Source: Phycisphaerae bacterium
GTDB taxonomy: Bacteria > Chloroflexota > Anaerolineae > 4572-78 > J111
Reading direction: 5' to 3'
Assembly: GCA_028285035.1 (NCBI GenBank)
Contig: JANQQF010000010.1
Location: 62,001-126,000, forward strand
DNA length: 64,000 bases
Shown here: positions 44,754 through 53,969 of the stretch, in pieces
How the letters are laid out: each line of letters starts with the position of its first letter
Position numbering within the stretch: position 1 is the first letter of the stretch
The notes under the pieces: generated by a model
The model's input: the letters and a program-made list of their open reading frames with translations, nothing else
The model's database searches: none
What the model was told of the DNA's origin: nothing
Translations under genes and position numbers: made by a program

Positions 44754-44782
44754 GTAGCCTTTGGCACCAAACCAAAGGCTAC
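44754..44782 (+). terminator. Hairpin after the protease gene
   Basis: GTAGCCTTTGG and its exact complement enclose seven bases, 110 bp beyond the stop. It is followed by CTAGC rather than a T-tract, so it is a weak intrinsic terminator at best. Confidence 0.4.
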
Positions 44783-44856
44783 CTAGCAAGAAAAATTCAG
44801 ACCTTATATAACACTTAATTCTCGATGGGTTGCAAGGAAGTCAAAACTGCAAAAAC

Positions 44857-44916
44857 AAAATCGTTTATGGATAAAACAAAAATTATAAAAATCTACGTTT
44901 ATCCGTAAACGATTTT
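44857..44916. repeat. Long imperfect hairpin with A/T-rich ends
   Basis: AAAATCGTTTATGGATAAA and TTTATCCGTAAACGATTTT pair over 19 bp with one mismatch across a 22-base loop, ending in TTTTT. It may be a second terminator for the protease gene or a small palindromic element; no other copy was seen. Confidence 0.5.
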
Positions 44917-44971
44917 TCATCTCCTTACAATCCTTATAAACCTTACAGGTTAGAAAGCATCTAAAAATATA

Positions 44972-45319
44972 ATGATGATAAAAGGAATAATCCTTGAAAT
45001 TTTAGAAACTTGGCCACTTCAGCTTAGAGTACAAACAGATACGGATATTATTCATATAAACCTCGGCTTAGATGTACCTATCTTTGAAAACGATCTATCA
45101 AGCACCATTAATCAAATCCTCCCTGGACATCTCGTTAATATAGATACCCAAAAGCTGGAGACAGGGGGTATGAAGATAAACTCTATTAACATCGTGGGGA
45201 AAAAACAATTATCAGGACAAGACCAGAAGCAAACACCTACTAATCAAAATCAAGATAGTTTCGACTTTGACGAACCTCCCCCATCATCTCCACCTCCAGA
45301 AAATCAAGGAGAGGCTTGA
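44972..45319 (+). CDS. Small hypothetical protein with Pro-rich tail
   Basis: A 115-residue protein, N-terminal half beta-like (IKGIILEILETWPLQLRVQT, ILPGHLVNIDTQKLETGGM, INIVGKK), C-terminal tail rich in Gln, Asn and Pro (FDFDEPPPSSPPPENQ). A five-stranded OB-like fold is conceivable. The ATG has no strong ribosome site, and a second ATG follows immediately. It is low in GC like the protease upstream. Unknown function. Confidence 0.5.
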   Translation: MMIKGIILEILETWPLQLRVQTDTDIIHINLGLDVPIFENDLSSTINQILPGHLVNIDTQKLETGGMKINSINIVGKKQLSGQDQKQTPTNQNQDSFDFDEPPPSSPPPENQGEA

Positions 45320-45467
45320 TAACCAAACATCTAAGGTCAATTAAAGTAGAGATTTTTTCAGGTGTCACATTCTACAAAAGATCATTTTATTAGATATCAG
45401 ATCAAAACCATAGAGTTGGTATAGGTCTCACAGTTTTGACCAACTTTAAGGATGCACAAACAGTGAA

Positions 45468-48400
45468 TTACAAACCACTCCCCACCATCTCAGGAATGGC
45501 CAGCAGTTCTCGCGCCTCCGGAATATTGGCCAAGAAATTCTCACGCAACTCAACATCCTCAACTTGAGCGGTCAAATCATTGACAAACTGTTTGCCTTGG
45601 GCCAACGCGGCTTGGGCCTTTTCAAGATTACCACTGGCTTGGAAGCTGTAGTATAGGGTCAGATAGGCCATTGCGGGGTGCTCGATGCCTTGAATGCCCT
45701 GATGTTCAATGAAATAGAAGACTTGTTGGGCACACGAGTCAGCCATACTAACATCATCTAGTGTAAGGGCGATTCGCCCTAAAATCATCATATCTTCAAG
45801 TAATGAGATTTTTTGTTGCGTATCTCGCTCGATTTCAAACGCCTCGGTGATAAAGGCCTGGGCTTCTTCCGCACAATCGGCATCGTGCAAGGTCCAACTA
45901 TAGTAAATCAGGGCCTTCACTTGCGCCCACCAAGGGGCTTGCAACTCCTTCATCGTCACCAACGACTCTTCCAAATACATCAAGGCCTTATCAACCTCAC
46001 CAAGCCGATTGTGCAAAAAGCCCAAATCATACATACATTGCACTTCCTGATGTCGGTCACCCACCGTCTGGTAGAAAGTGAGTGCTTCTTCGAATAAGTT
46101 CCGCGACTCAATGAAGGCTCCGAGAGAGCGATAGATACGAGCTAGGCCACGTCGGGCTAAAGCCTCTCCCGAACGATCGCCAATCGCCCGATGTAGGTTG
46201 AGAGATTGCTCGTAGCAATGTTGGGCGTCACCGTATTGGCCAATATCATAAAATACCTGGCCGAGCTGAGCCAAGCTGTTACCCCAGCCGACTTGATCGC
46301 CCAAATCGCCCCACAGGGTGATGGCCGATTGGAAGGCCAATTGGGCATTTTCATAATTTGCTTGATAATAGGAAACCAGCCCCTCATTATGCCGAACCTT
46401 AGCTTGCATTTCCTTATCTTGGATACGCTCTGCGATTTCCAAAGCTTGGGCCAAATGTGTATCGGCTTTCTCGTAATAGCCGCGCAAGTAGAGGAGTTTA
46501 CCCCAGTCATTGTATCCCTGCCCCAATAATTTTTCGTCCCCAATCTTGTGGGCCTGCTCGACAAAACGCTCAACCACCTCAAGGCCAGAGTCATAATCAC
46601 CACTGGTCTCGTAAAGCATCACCCACTGTTGAGCAGCGATAGCTCGGCGATAATCGTCATCCAGCGCCTCGGCCAAAATCCCCAAGGTTCCCAAGTCTTC
46701 GACTTCTTCATCACGCCAGCCCACTAAGTTGTAGAGCCGGGCCCGTTCCATCAGAAAATCCCAATATTCTGGGGATAAGACGGCGTGCTGTTCTTTATTA
46801 TCAGATAGTTTGATTAAACAACTCAAAATTTCGGTGTAATAACCAATCGCCGCGTGATTGGCGTGTTCCCGACGGGCCCGTTGACTGGCAATCTTTAGAT
46901 AGTGAAGGGCTTTTGTTGAATTATCAGCCCGTTTGTAGTGAAAGGCGAGTTGCTCAACCTCTTCTTCTGCCTGAGCCTCAAGGGCCTCGGCTACAACCGC
47001 GTGAAGCTGTTGCCGTTGGGCCATCAACAACCCCTCATAAATCACTTCTTGAGCGATAACGTTACGGAAAACGTACTCCCACTTCGGAGCAGGCTGCTCT
47101 AAACGTAATAGTTTCTCCCGTTCCAATTTTGATAATTGGGCTGGCAACTGATAAACGGCGTTGACCATCGGATGAACTTCTGAGAGCAACAAGCGCTGGA
47201 AATTGGTCCCGATGACGGAGGCAATTTTCAGGGTTAACTTCTCATCTTCGGACAGACGATCCACCTTAGCCAGAATGGCATCATGCACTGTCTCAGGCAA
47301 ATCCAAGCCTTCCAGTAAATCAAAAGTGAGTTTCTCATGAGTACCAATCGCATCGACGATCGCGCCAGTCATCTCCTGCAAGAAAAAGGGATTACCTTGG
47401 CCCCGTTTCAGGATTTCAGCTTCAACATCGTCAGGTAAAGAGCGTTTATCGAGCAACATTCGGACCAGAAATAGACTTTCCTCATCCGAAAGTGGCTCTA
47501 ATTGCATAAAGTGCGTATCAGGCAGCTGGCGTACCTGCTCCACGCCAGCCAAATCAGCCCCAGGGCGATACAGTAGCACGATAAAAACTTGCTGATCCAG
47601 CAGGGTCCGAACCAAGTCGGCAATCAAATCAAGGGTAAATGAGTCGGACCACTGGACATCCTCAAATAAAATCAACAGCGGATGCCGAGAGGCCTGCCGT
47701 AGAATAATTTCTCGAATAATGTCAAAGGTATTTTGTCGTCGTAAATCCGGAGGAAGCAAGCGAGTTAAGTCATTATCCGCCAGGTCAAGACCAAGTGCAT
47801 CACCCAGCAGGGGCAGACGATCAACCCAATGAGTCTCTGCTTCACCTTCGGGCACAGGCAGTTCCTTCAAGCCTGTTAACAAATGATCACGCTTTTCTTC
47901 AAGCGATAATGATAAGGTCAAGCCAAAAATAGCAATCAAAATTTCACGCCAGCCTTGGTAAGGGATTTCCTGGCCATAGCTCATACATTTGCTACCATAG
48001 CCCACCCCGCCAGCCATCATCCACTCGCGCACCATCTCTGCCGCCAAGCGACTTTTCCCTAAGCCCAGCTCACCTTCCATCAGCAGCAGTTGACGTTTTC
48101 CGTGACGGACACGGGCCGCCATTCGTCGGATTTGCTCCAGCTCAGATTTACGACCAACCAAGGGGTCGTCTTGTAGGAGGTAGCGGTTCAAAATCTCATC
48201 TTGAACGCCTTGTTCGCCCTTGACTACAAAAGCTGAGACGGAACGAGACTTCCCTTTGAGGGCCACTTGCCCTAAATCTTCTGTGATGAACTGTTCGCCC
48301 ACTTTTTCGCGAACCCGATTATTGACGATAATCGAGCCGCCTCGGCCATACTCCATCAGCCGGGCCGCTAGATTCACATCATCGCCAATCACCGTGTATT

Positions 48401-49559
48401 CTCGACGGGTGGGGGCACCGACTGGTCCGGCAAAAATGGAACCTTCGGTAATACCAATTGCCATTCGCAATTGACGCTCGCGAGCAACCGTCTGCAAGCT
48501 CAAAGCACAAGCAACCGCTCGTTTTGAGTCATCCTCGTGGAAGAAGGGAGGTGCGCCGAAGAGAATGAGCAGGACGGTCCCTTTATCATCAACAGCCACT
48601 TTCCCCAGCGACCCTTCGTAGCGATAGACTACCTCTTGCACACCCTGTAAGAAATTTTGCAATGTCTCGCCAGCTTTTTCATCTTCATAATCAAGCCCGC
48701 CCACACCGATAAACAAAATGGTGATACGGCGTAATTCCGCCAACCACTCCGCTTGATCATCCAGGCGAGCTTTGATAGCACCAGGGATGTAGCAGCGTAG
48801 GGCTTTCTCGGCCTCGGTTCGGGCCACCTCGTCTAGTTTACTCCAATCCAAAGCAACGGAAGGTACGGTTGGCAAGGGGTCCAGCACCTTATCAAGGATG
48901 ATGTAGTCGGGATGCTTTATGACAAGCGTTCCAGTGAAGAATTTGCGGACTCGAGACCAGGCTTGCTGGCTCAACACAATCTGACCGGGTTTGGCATAAT
49001 GCTCAGCCGTTGAAATCTGGATAATGGGATCACCCGCCACAACATATTCCCAGCGCCCCAAGGCCCCACCAATACTGCATTCCAAGACCTCGCCAAAACC
49101 AATCCCCACTTTCATCAACAATGAGGCACGCCCCTGCGAGGTTTTGATATCAGAGAAGAAGCCCATCTTCGCCTGCATCGCTAAAGCACACTCGCCCGCC
49201 CGACGGACGGCAGTTTGGGCTGAAATTTCGGCTTCCATTGGCGTTGCTCCTGCGGGAAACAGCGCTGTCATCGCATCGCCTGAAAATTTAACCACCTGGC
49301 CGTGATACGACTCGATGATGCGAATCATTCGGGTGAAGTATTGATTAATGAGATGGGTGAGTTCTTCCGCCCCAGCTGGCCCACTTCGCCCCAACATTTC
49401 ACTCAATGGGGTAAAACCAGAGATATCCGCAAATAAAACAACGGCGGGGAAACGCCGTGTTTGCGGGCCGGTGAGAGGCCGAGGGTCCTTGTAAATTGCC
49501 TGTGCCACAGGCATCGGCACATACGCCGCAAGTTGATCCAATGCTTCCGGAGAATTCAT
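45468..49559 (-). CDS. sAC-like double class III adenylate cyclase with AAA-type ATPase and TPRs
   Basis: A 1363-residue protein: cyclase domain 1 (about 35-205; FADISGFT and FSGDAMTALF give the metal Asp pair), cyclase domain 2 (about 280-445; first Asp replaced, FIGVGGLD, but GDDVNLAARLME retains the Asn and Arg for catalysis), an AAA-type ATPase (Walker A GELGLGKSR near 500, Walker B ILFEDVQWSD) and a C-terminal TPR array (about 850-1340). This is the order of mammalian soluble adenylate cyclase, where two unlike domains form one active site. ATG at 49559 follows AGGA by ten bases. It would make cAMP, perhaps in response to bicarbonate, unproven here. Confidence 0.9.
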   Translation of the reverse strand: MNSPEALDQLAAYVPMPVAQAIYKDPRPLTGPQTRRFPAVVLFADISGFTPLSEMLGRSGPAGAEELTHLINQYFTRMIRIIESYHGQVVKFSGDAMTALFPAGATPMEAEISAQTAVRRAGECALAMQAKMGFFSDIKTSQGRASLLMKVGIGFGEVLECSIGGALGRWEYVVAGDPIIQISTAEHYAKPGQIVLSQQAWSRVRKFFTGTLVIKHPDYIILDKVLDPLPTVPSVALDWSKLDEVARTEAEKALRCYIPGAIKARLDDQAEWLAELRRITILFIGVGGLDYEDEKAGETLQNFLQGVQEVVYRYEGSLGKVAVDDKGTVLLILFGAPPFFHEDDSKRAVACALSLQTVARERQLRMAIGITEGSIFAGPVGAPTRREYTVIGDDVNLAARLMEYGRGGSIIVNNRVREKVGEQFITEDLGQVALKGKSRSVSAFVVKGEQGVQDEILNRYLLQDDPLVGRKSELEQIRRMAARVRHGKRQLLLMEGELGLGKSRLAAEMVREWMMAGGVGYGSKCMSYGQEIPYQGWREILIAIFGLTLSLSLEEKRDHLLTGLKELPVPEGEAETHWVDRLPLLGDALGLDLADNDLTRLLPPDLRRQNTFDIIREIILRQASRHPLLILFEDVQWSDSFTLDLIADLVRTLLDQQVFIVLLYRPGADLAGVEQVRQLPDTHFMQLEPLSDEESLFLVRMLLDKRSLPDDVEAEILKRGQGNPFFLQEMTGAIVDAIGTHEKLTFDLLEGLDLPETVHDAILAKVDRLSEDEKLTLKIASVIGTNFQRLLLSEVHPMVNAVYQLPAQLSKLEREKLLRLEQPAPKWEYVFRNVIAQEVIYEGLLMAQRQQLHAVVAEALEAQAEEEVEQLAFHYKRADNSTKALHYLKIASQRARREHANHAAIGYYTEILSCLIKLSDNKEQHAVLSPEYWDFLMERARLYNLVGWRDEEVEDLGTLGILAEALDDDYRRAIAAQQWVMLYETSGDYDSGLEVVERFVEQAHKIGDEKLLGQGYNDWGKLLYLRGYYEKADTHLAQALEIAERIQDKEMQAKVRHNEGLVSYYQANYENAQLAFQSAITLWGDLGDQVGWGNSLAQLGQVFYDIGQYGDAQHCYEQSLNLHRAIGDRSGEALARRGLARIYRSLGAFIESRNLFEEALTFYQTVGDRHQEVQCMYDLGFLHNRLGEVDKALMYLEESLVTMKELQAPWWAQVKALIYYSWTLHDADCAEEAQAFITEAFEIERDTQQKISLLEDMMILGRIALTLDDVSMADSCAQQVFYFIEHQGIQGIEHPAMAYLTLYYSFQASGNLEKAQAALAQGKQFVNDLTAQVEDVELRENFLANIPEARELLAIPEMVGSGL

Positions 49560-49748
49560 AATGCAAAATTCCTGGCAAAATAATTGATTATGTAGCTTGG
49601 TAGGTGGAGTGGGACAGGTCGGAATGTCGCTATTAACAACAACCACTATTATTTCGGATTGTCAAGCTAAAGTCAATAGGTCATTGGGGCGATATTTCTA
49701 ATGGTGAATGAATTGTGGATGGTGAATGAACTTAGGTTATAAATTTCA

Positions 49749-49807
49749 GTAGCCGAGGTTTCCAACCTCACAATTAGTAGAGGTGCGAGATTGTAAATCT
49801 CGGCTAC
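49749..49807. repeat. GTAGCCGAGATT hairpin repeat, copy 2
   Basis: GTAGCCGAGGTTT at 49749-49761 and AAATCTCGGCTAC at 49795-49807 are inverted with one mismatch. The ends match copy 1 at 7588-7648. It lies between the cyclase start (49559) and the Rieske-glutamate synthase-like stop (49829). Confidence 0.75.
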
Positions 49808-49828
49808 TTGATGTTGTATGAATAAGTT

Positions 49829-51472
49829 TTATAGTGGCACCACACCACCATAGCGAATGCCTGTCAGATAAGCCATTTTACGATCGTAGGTGGTTAGATC
49901 ATCGATGCAGAATTGGTTGAAATGGCTATGGCCACAAGCACGGGCTAGAACTTGCATCAAATGGGTGGTGGCTTCAAAGTAGTTTTTGAGTTGTTCGGCT
50001 GACTTTTCGATTACCAAACGCGCTCGTAAATGAGATTTCTGGGTGGCAATACCGACCGGGCAGTTGTTGGTATGGCAAGCTCGCATCCCCAAACAACCGA
50101 TAGCTTGAATGGCTGAGTTGGAAACAGCGATACCGTCTGCCCCCAAGGCCAACGCTTTAACAAAATCAGACTCAGTACGCAGCCCACCAGTAATAATCAA
50201 AGTGACATCCTGTCGGCCTCGTTTATCGAGATGGGTACGAGCCCGGGCCAGCGCCGGAATCGTGGGAACTGAAATATTTTTCTTGAATATGTTTGGGGCA
50301 GCCCCCGTTCCACCGCCGCGACCATCAAGAATAATATAATCAACACCGACTGAGAGGGCAAAATCGATATCCTCTTCGATATGCTGGGCAGACAATTTAA
50401 AGCCAATGGGAATTCCCCCAGACACTTCGCGTACTTCATCGGCGACACGTTGATAATCCTGAACAGAAACCAAATCTGGGAAAGTGGCCGGGCTGATGGC
50501 AGACTCGCCCTCGGGCAACTCACGGACCTCGGCAATTTTGCCTTTGACTTTGTTTCCTGGGAGGTGACCACCTGTTCCTGTTTTAGCACCCTGACCCGCT
50601 TTAAAGTGGAACGCTTGCACATCTTTCACTTTGTCTAAACTCCAGCCAAACTTAGCGGAGGCTAATTCGTAGAAGTAGCGTGAATTGGAGGCGTGCTCCT
50701 CCGGCAACATTCCACCTTCGCCAGAGCAGATCCCTGTCCCGGCCATCTCAGCCCCTGTCGCCAAGGCGACCTTGGCCTCTTCGCTCAACGCACCAAAGCT
50801 CATATCGCTAACAAAAATTGGGATTTCCAGATGAAGCGGTTTTTTGGCATTCGGTCCGATCAACAAATCGGTTCCGACTGCGTCATCATCGAGTAGGGGA
50901 CGGCGCGCCAATTGGCCTGTGACCACATTGATGTCTTCCCAACGCGGCAACTCGGTCAAAGCCACACCCATTGCCGAAACCTGGCCGTGGTGTCCCCATC
51001 GGTTCAAGCCATTTTTGGCCAAATGTTGAATATAGCCGTTAAAGGGTTCCTCCGGCGTACCGTGAATGTCAGCGTACAAGCCCAAGTAAGCATCACGGTT
51101 GTAAGGTTGCGGATTGTCAACCGCCCACGCTGCGATCTCACTTTCATCAACATATACAGCATCATCTGCCGTATCAACCCAGGAGGTAAATTTGTGCAAC
51201 TTTTCGGTGTTATTGTACTCGCTTACTCCGGTGTCATAACGATAGTCCCAGCTATGCACCCCACAAATGATGTTGTCTCCACTGATAAACCCATCAGACA
51301 TTAAGGCCCCTCGGTGCTGGCAGCGACCGTACAAGACCGAAACCTCATCACCATATCGAACAACAACCAAATCCACATTAGCCACCAAAGCGTACTGCGG
51401 CTCTCGATCGGGCAAGGTGCTCCAGGTGGCAACGCTCACCTTTTTAGCTTCTTGCGTTGAAACTGCTGTCAT
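49829..51472 (-). CDS. Rieske domain fused to glutamate-synthase-like FMN/Fe-S domain
   Basis: A 547-residue protein. Residues about 10-110 are a Rieske [2Fe-2S] domain with ligands in CQHRGA and CGVHSWDYRY. Residues about 165-540 are a glutamate-synthase central/FMN barrel: LEIPIFVSDMSFGALSEEA, KAGQGAKTGTGGHLPG, DYIILDGRGGGTGAAP, GADGIAVSNSAIQAIGC and the [3Fe-4S] Cys set GCLGMRACHTNNCPVGIAT. The glutaminase domain of GltB is absent. Electrons may run between the Rieske and FMN/3Fe-4S centres. GAGGAG lies before the ATG. Last gene of a Rieske-containing cluster; substrate unknown. Confidence 0.88.
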   Translation of the reverse strand: MTAVSTQEAKKVSVATWSTLPDREPQYALVANVDLVVVRYGDEVSVLYGRCQHRGALMSDGFISGDNIICGVHSWDYRYDTGVSEYNNTEKLHKFTSWVDTADDAVYVDESEIAAWAVDNPQPYNRDAYLGLYADIHGTPEEPFNGYIQHLAKNGLNRWGHHGQVSAMGVALTELPRWEDINVVTGQLARRPLLDDDAVGTDLLIGPNAKKPLHLEIPIFVSDMSFGALSEEAKVALATGAEMAGTGICSGEGGMLPEEHASNSRYFYELASAKFGWSLDKVKDVQAFHFKAGQGAKTGTGGHLPGNKVKGKIAEVRELPEGESAISPATFPDLVSVQDYQRVADEVREVSGGIPIGFKLSAQHIEEDIDFALSVGVDYIILDGRGGGTGAAPNIFKKNISVPTIPALARARTHLDKRGRQDVTLIITGGLRTESDFVKALALGADGIAVSNSAIQAIGCLGMRACHTNNCPVGIATQKSHLRARLVIEKSAEQLKNYFEATTHLMQVLARACGHSHFNQFCIDDLTTYDRKMAYLTGIRYGGVVPL

Positions 51473-51502
51473 TATTAACGCTCCTCATTGAATTTTACAC
51501 AA

Positions 51503-51541
51503 ACGATTGGCGTGTCCAATCTTATCGAACACGCCAATCGT
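51503..51541. repeat. 13-bp stem hairpin inside the Rieske cluster
   Basis: ACGATTGGCGTGT pairs perfectly with its complement across a 13-base loop in the 117-bp gap before the Rieske-glutamate synthase-like gene. The minus-strand side ends in TTTGTG rather than a U-run, so partial termination or RNA processing that sets relative gene dosage is more likely than full termination. Confidence 0.6.
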
Positions 51542-51589
51542 ACCTTATTCAGATATTTAGTTCAAATTTTCAGGCGCTCTACCCCAAGA

Positions 51590-51868
51590 TTAGCCGTAAC
51601 GCTCAATAAAAAAGCGAGCGTAATACTTTGACCAATTCGCGCCAGGGGCATCCATTTCTTGCTCACGCACGGCTGTAATCAGCAAATATGTCAAATCACT
51701 CGTGGTAAGCGTGGCGTCAAGCATTTCACCCAACGGTGCTTTCAAATGATTGGCATACCAAATTGGCCAATCAGGATCAGCCCCATCGGTTTCGATAAAG
51801 GCCTGATGGTGGGCTTGCCCTGTCTCTACGAACAGGGTCGCCATCTTTTCAATTCGTTCTTCATCCAT
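51590..51868 (-). CDS. Small protein between two Rieske fusion genes
   Basis: A 92-residue soluble protein, FVETGQAHHQAFIETDGADPDW at the start region and WSKYYARFFIERYG at the end; helical and with many aromatic residues. The ATG has AAGGA 13 bases upstream, rather distant. It lies 27 bp from the upstream Rieske-TPP gene and 117 bp from the next gene, so it is part of the cluster. I do not recognise a named family; it may be an accessory or regulatory subunit. Confidence 0.7.
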   Translation of the reverse strand: MDEERIEKMATLFVETGQAHHQAFIETDGADPDWPIWYANHLKAPLGEMLDATLTTSDLTYLLITAVREQEMDAPGANWSKYYARFFIERYG

Positions 51869-51894
51869 AATCGGTGTTATTCCTTAAATATTTC

Positions 51895-53844
51895 TTACGT
51901 TTGCGTTGGATCCGTCAAAATTTCGATGAGCGCTGGGCCATCTGCTGTTAGTCCCGCCTTCATCGCATCGACCATTTCTTCGGGTTTGCTTACTCGGATA
52001 CCGAGACCGCCACATAGCTTGGCATATTCCGCAAAGTTCGGATTGTGCAGACTGGTTTGCCAAACGTGGTAGTGAGAAGCACGTTGCTCTTTTGAGATTT
52101 TGCCAAGCTCCGAGTTGTTCATCAGAATATGGCAGATGGGCATATTGTATTTGACGGCGGTGGTGAATTCGGCCAGATATTGCCCAAAGCCACCATCCCC
52201 TGAAACAGACACCACCTTGCGGGTATCACCAACCGCTGCCCAAGCCCCCATTGCAGCCGAGAAGGCAAACCCAATACTGCCCAGATAGCCGGACATCAAG
52301 ACATCTTGATTTTCCTTGCACTCAAAGAAACGGCCAAAGCTATAGGTGTTGTTTCCAACATCCACTGGGAGTACGGCATCATCAGGCACCAATTCAGACA
52401 GATTTTTGAAGACAAGGGCCGGATGCATTCGACCTTGTTTATCCAAATGACCAACGTGCTTCTCTTTTTCACCCCGCCAGTAGGCCCAGAGTTTTGCGAT
52501 ATCTTCACGTACTTTGGGTCGATCCACCGCCTCAAGTTCAGCACAGAAGTGCTTTAAGGTTGTGCCAATTTCACCCCACAGTGGCACATCCACAGGGTGG
52601 AATTTACCCAAGGTCATTCGATCAGTGTCAATTTGGATGATAGGTTTGTAGGTGGCGATGCTAGTGTGATTGGAGAAGGAGGCCCCAAGCACAATGAGTA
52701 GGTCGCTGCGGGCCATCGTTGTACTGCCCACGGGTGTACCACTGCGTCCCAACACCCCACACCCGAGTGGATGGTGGTCCGAAATAACCCCTTTACCCTT
52801 GAAGGTGGTAATCACAGCCGCATCAATTTGCTCGGCAAACTCGACAACTTCTTTGCGATGGAATCGCGCCCCGTGCCCAACGATGATCGCTGGCCGTTTG
52901 GCGTTTTTAATCATTTCAATGGCTTGCCCCAGTTCAGCGTCAGGGGGCGTGATCTCGAGGGTAGATACTCGACCCTGTTTTGGCGTTTCTGGCATCGGGT
53001 CGAGGGCAGGGGCGACTTGTACTTCATCGGGCAAAATGAGATGGGTCACGCCTTGCTCAACAACAGCATGCTTGATAGCCAGCGCCATTAAATCACTGGC
53101 ATTTTTGTTGGTGATCACAGTCTGGCCCCAGACACGGACGGCATCAAAAGCAGAATACAGGTCAACTTCCTGGAAGGTACCAGGGCCGATAACTTGGTTG
53201 TTCACCTGCCCACTCAGAGCAAGGACGGGTGCCCGGTCCATTTTGGCATCCCACAAGCCGGTCAGCAGGTTTGTGCTACCGGGGCCAGCAATCCCAAAAC
53301 AGGCCGCAGGGCGCCCGGTCAATTTGCCATAGGCTGTGGCAGCAAACGAAGCAGCCCCTTCGTGACGGATACCAAAATAGTTTAGCTTACCTTCCTCTTC
53401 GGCCCGACGGAGGGCCTCGGCAAAGCCAAGGTTACTGTGCCCAACCATCCCAAAAACTGTATCAACCCCCCAGTCGGTCATCACCTGCACCATCTGATCC
53501 GATACTGTGGGCTCGTGTTCCGGTTCATCCACCTGAACGTAGATACCATCTTCACGTATCTCGAGCGGCAGGGCGGTGGCGTAGTCACCAAAGCCCTCGG
53601 GGGGATTCCCCGTTTTCGGATCATACTCATAGGCGTGCCAGGGACAGAGCACCCAACGCCCATTCGCATCAAGTTGGCCTTCCCCCAGTGGGCCACCTTG
53701 GTGAGGACATCTATTGTCTAATGCCGTGTAACCGTGCTCGGGGGTATTAATCAGACAAACCGCCGTATAACCAGCCAGTGCGGTCGTGACTTGGCCTTCA
53801 GGCAAATCGCCTTCTTCTGCAACCTTGTACCACTTCTGTGCCAT
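51895..53844 (-). CDS. Rieske domain fused to TPP-dependent enzyme (acetolactate synthase/pyruvate oxidase fold)
   Basis: A 649-residue protein. Residues about 1-105 are a Rieske domain (ligands in CPHQGGPLG and CPWHAYEYD). The rest is a complete three-domain TPP enzyme: the catalytic Glu in FGIRHEGAASFAATAYGKL, FGIAGPGSTN, a middle FAD-domain-like section (AIIVGHGARFHRK, FKGKGVISDHHPLG) and the TPP-binding motif VSVSGDGGFGQ followed about 28 residues later by MNNSELG. AAGGAG precedes the ATG. The reaction is probably 2-oxo acid decarboxylation with the Rieske centre as electron acceptor, an inference from the fusion. The gene follows a 103-bp gap holding a mobile repeat. Confidence 0.9.
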   Translation of the reverse strand: MAQKWYKVAEEGDLPEGQVTTALAGYTAVCLINTPEHGYTALDNRCPHQGGPLGEGQLDANGRWVLCPWHAYEYDPKTGNPPEGFGDYATALPLEIREDGIYVQVDEPEHEPTVSDQMVQVMTDWGVDTVFGMVGHSNLGFAEALRRAEEEGKLNYFGIRHEGAASFAATAYGKLTGRPAACFGIAGPGSTNLLTGLWDAKMDRAPVLALSGQVNNQVIGPGTFQEVDLYSAFDAVRVWGQTVITNKNASDLMALAIKHAVVEQGVTHLILPDEVQVAPALDPMPETPKQGRVSTLEITPPDAELGQAIEMIKNAKRPAIIVGHGARFHRKEVVEFAEQIDAAVITTFKGKGVISDHHPLGCGVLGRSGTPVGSTTMARSDLLIVLGASFSNHTSIATYKPIIQIDTDRMTLGKFHPVDVPLWGEIGTTLKHFCAELEAVDRPKVREDIAKLWAYWRGEKEKHVGHLDKQGRMHPALVFKNLSELVPDDAVLPVDVGNNTYSFGRFFECKENQDVLMSGYLGSIGFAFSAAMGAWAAVGDTRKVVSVSGDGGFGQYLAEFTTAVKYNMPICHILMNNSELGKISKEQRASHYHVWQTSLHNPNFAEYAKLCGGLGIRVSKPEEMVDAMKAGLTADGPALIEILTDPTQT

Positions 53845-53887
53845 CGTGTGCTCTCCTTCGCAGCATTTTTATTTGATGAATGGTTGT

Positions 53888-53969
53888 CTGACCCAGATAT
53901 AACTTTCTAAACTTTTTGAGATGGTTCATGAGACAAGGATTTTTGTTTAGTTTTCTACGTCCGGGTCAG
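53888..53969. mobile_element. 82-bp palindromic repeat B, copy 2
   Basis: Starts CTGACCCAGATATAACTTTC and ends CGTCCGGGTCAG, an inverted pair of ends with GTTTAG/CTAAAC inside. Same length and order as 38755-38836. On the minus strand its right end enters the thioredoxin-like gene and supplies its last six codons and stop. Confidence 0.7.
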
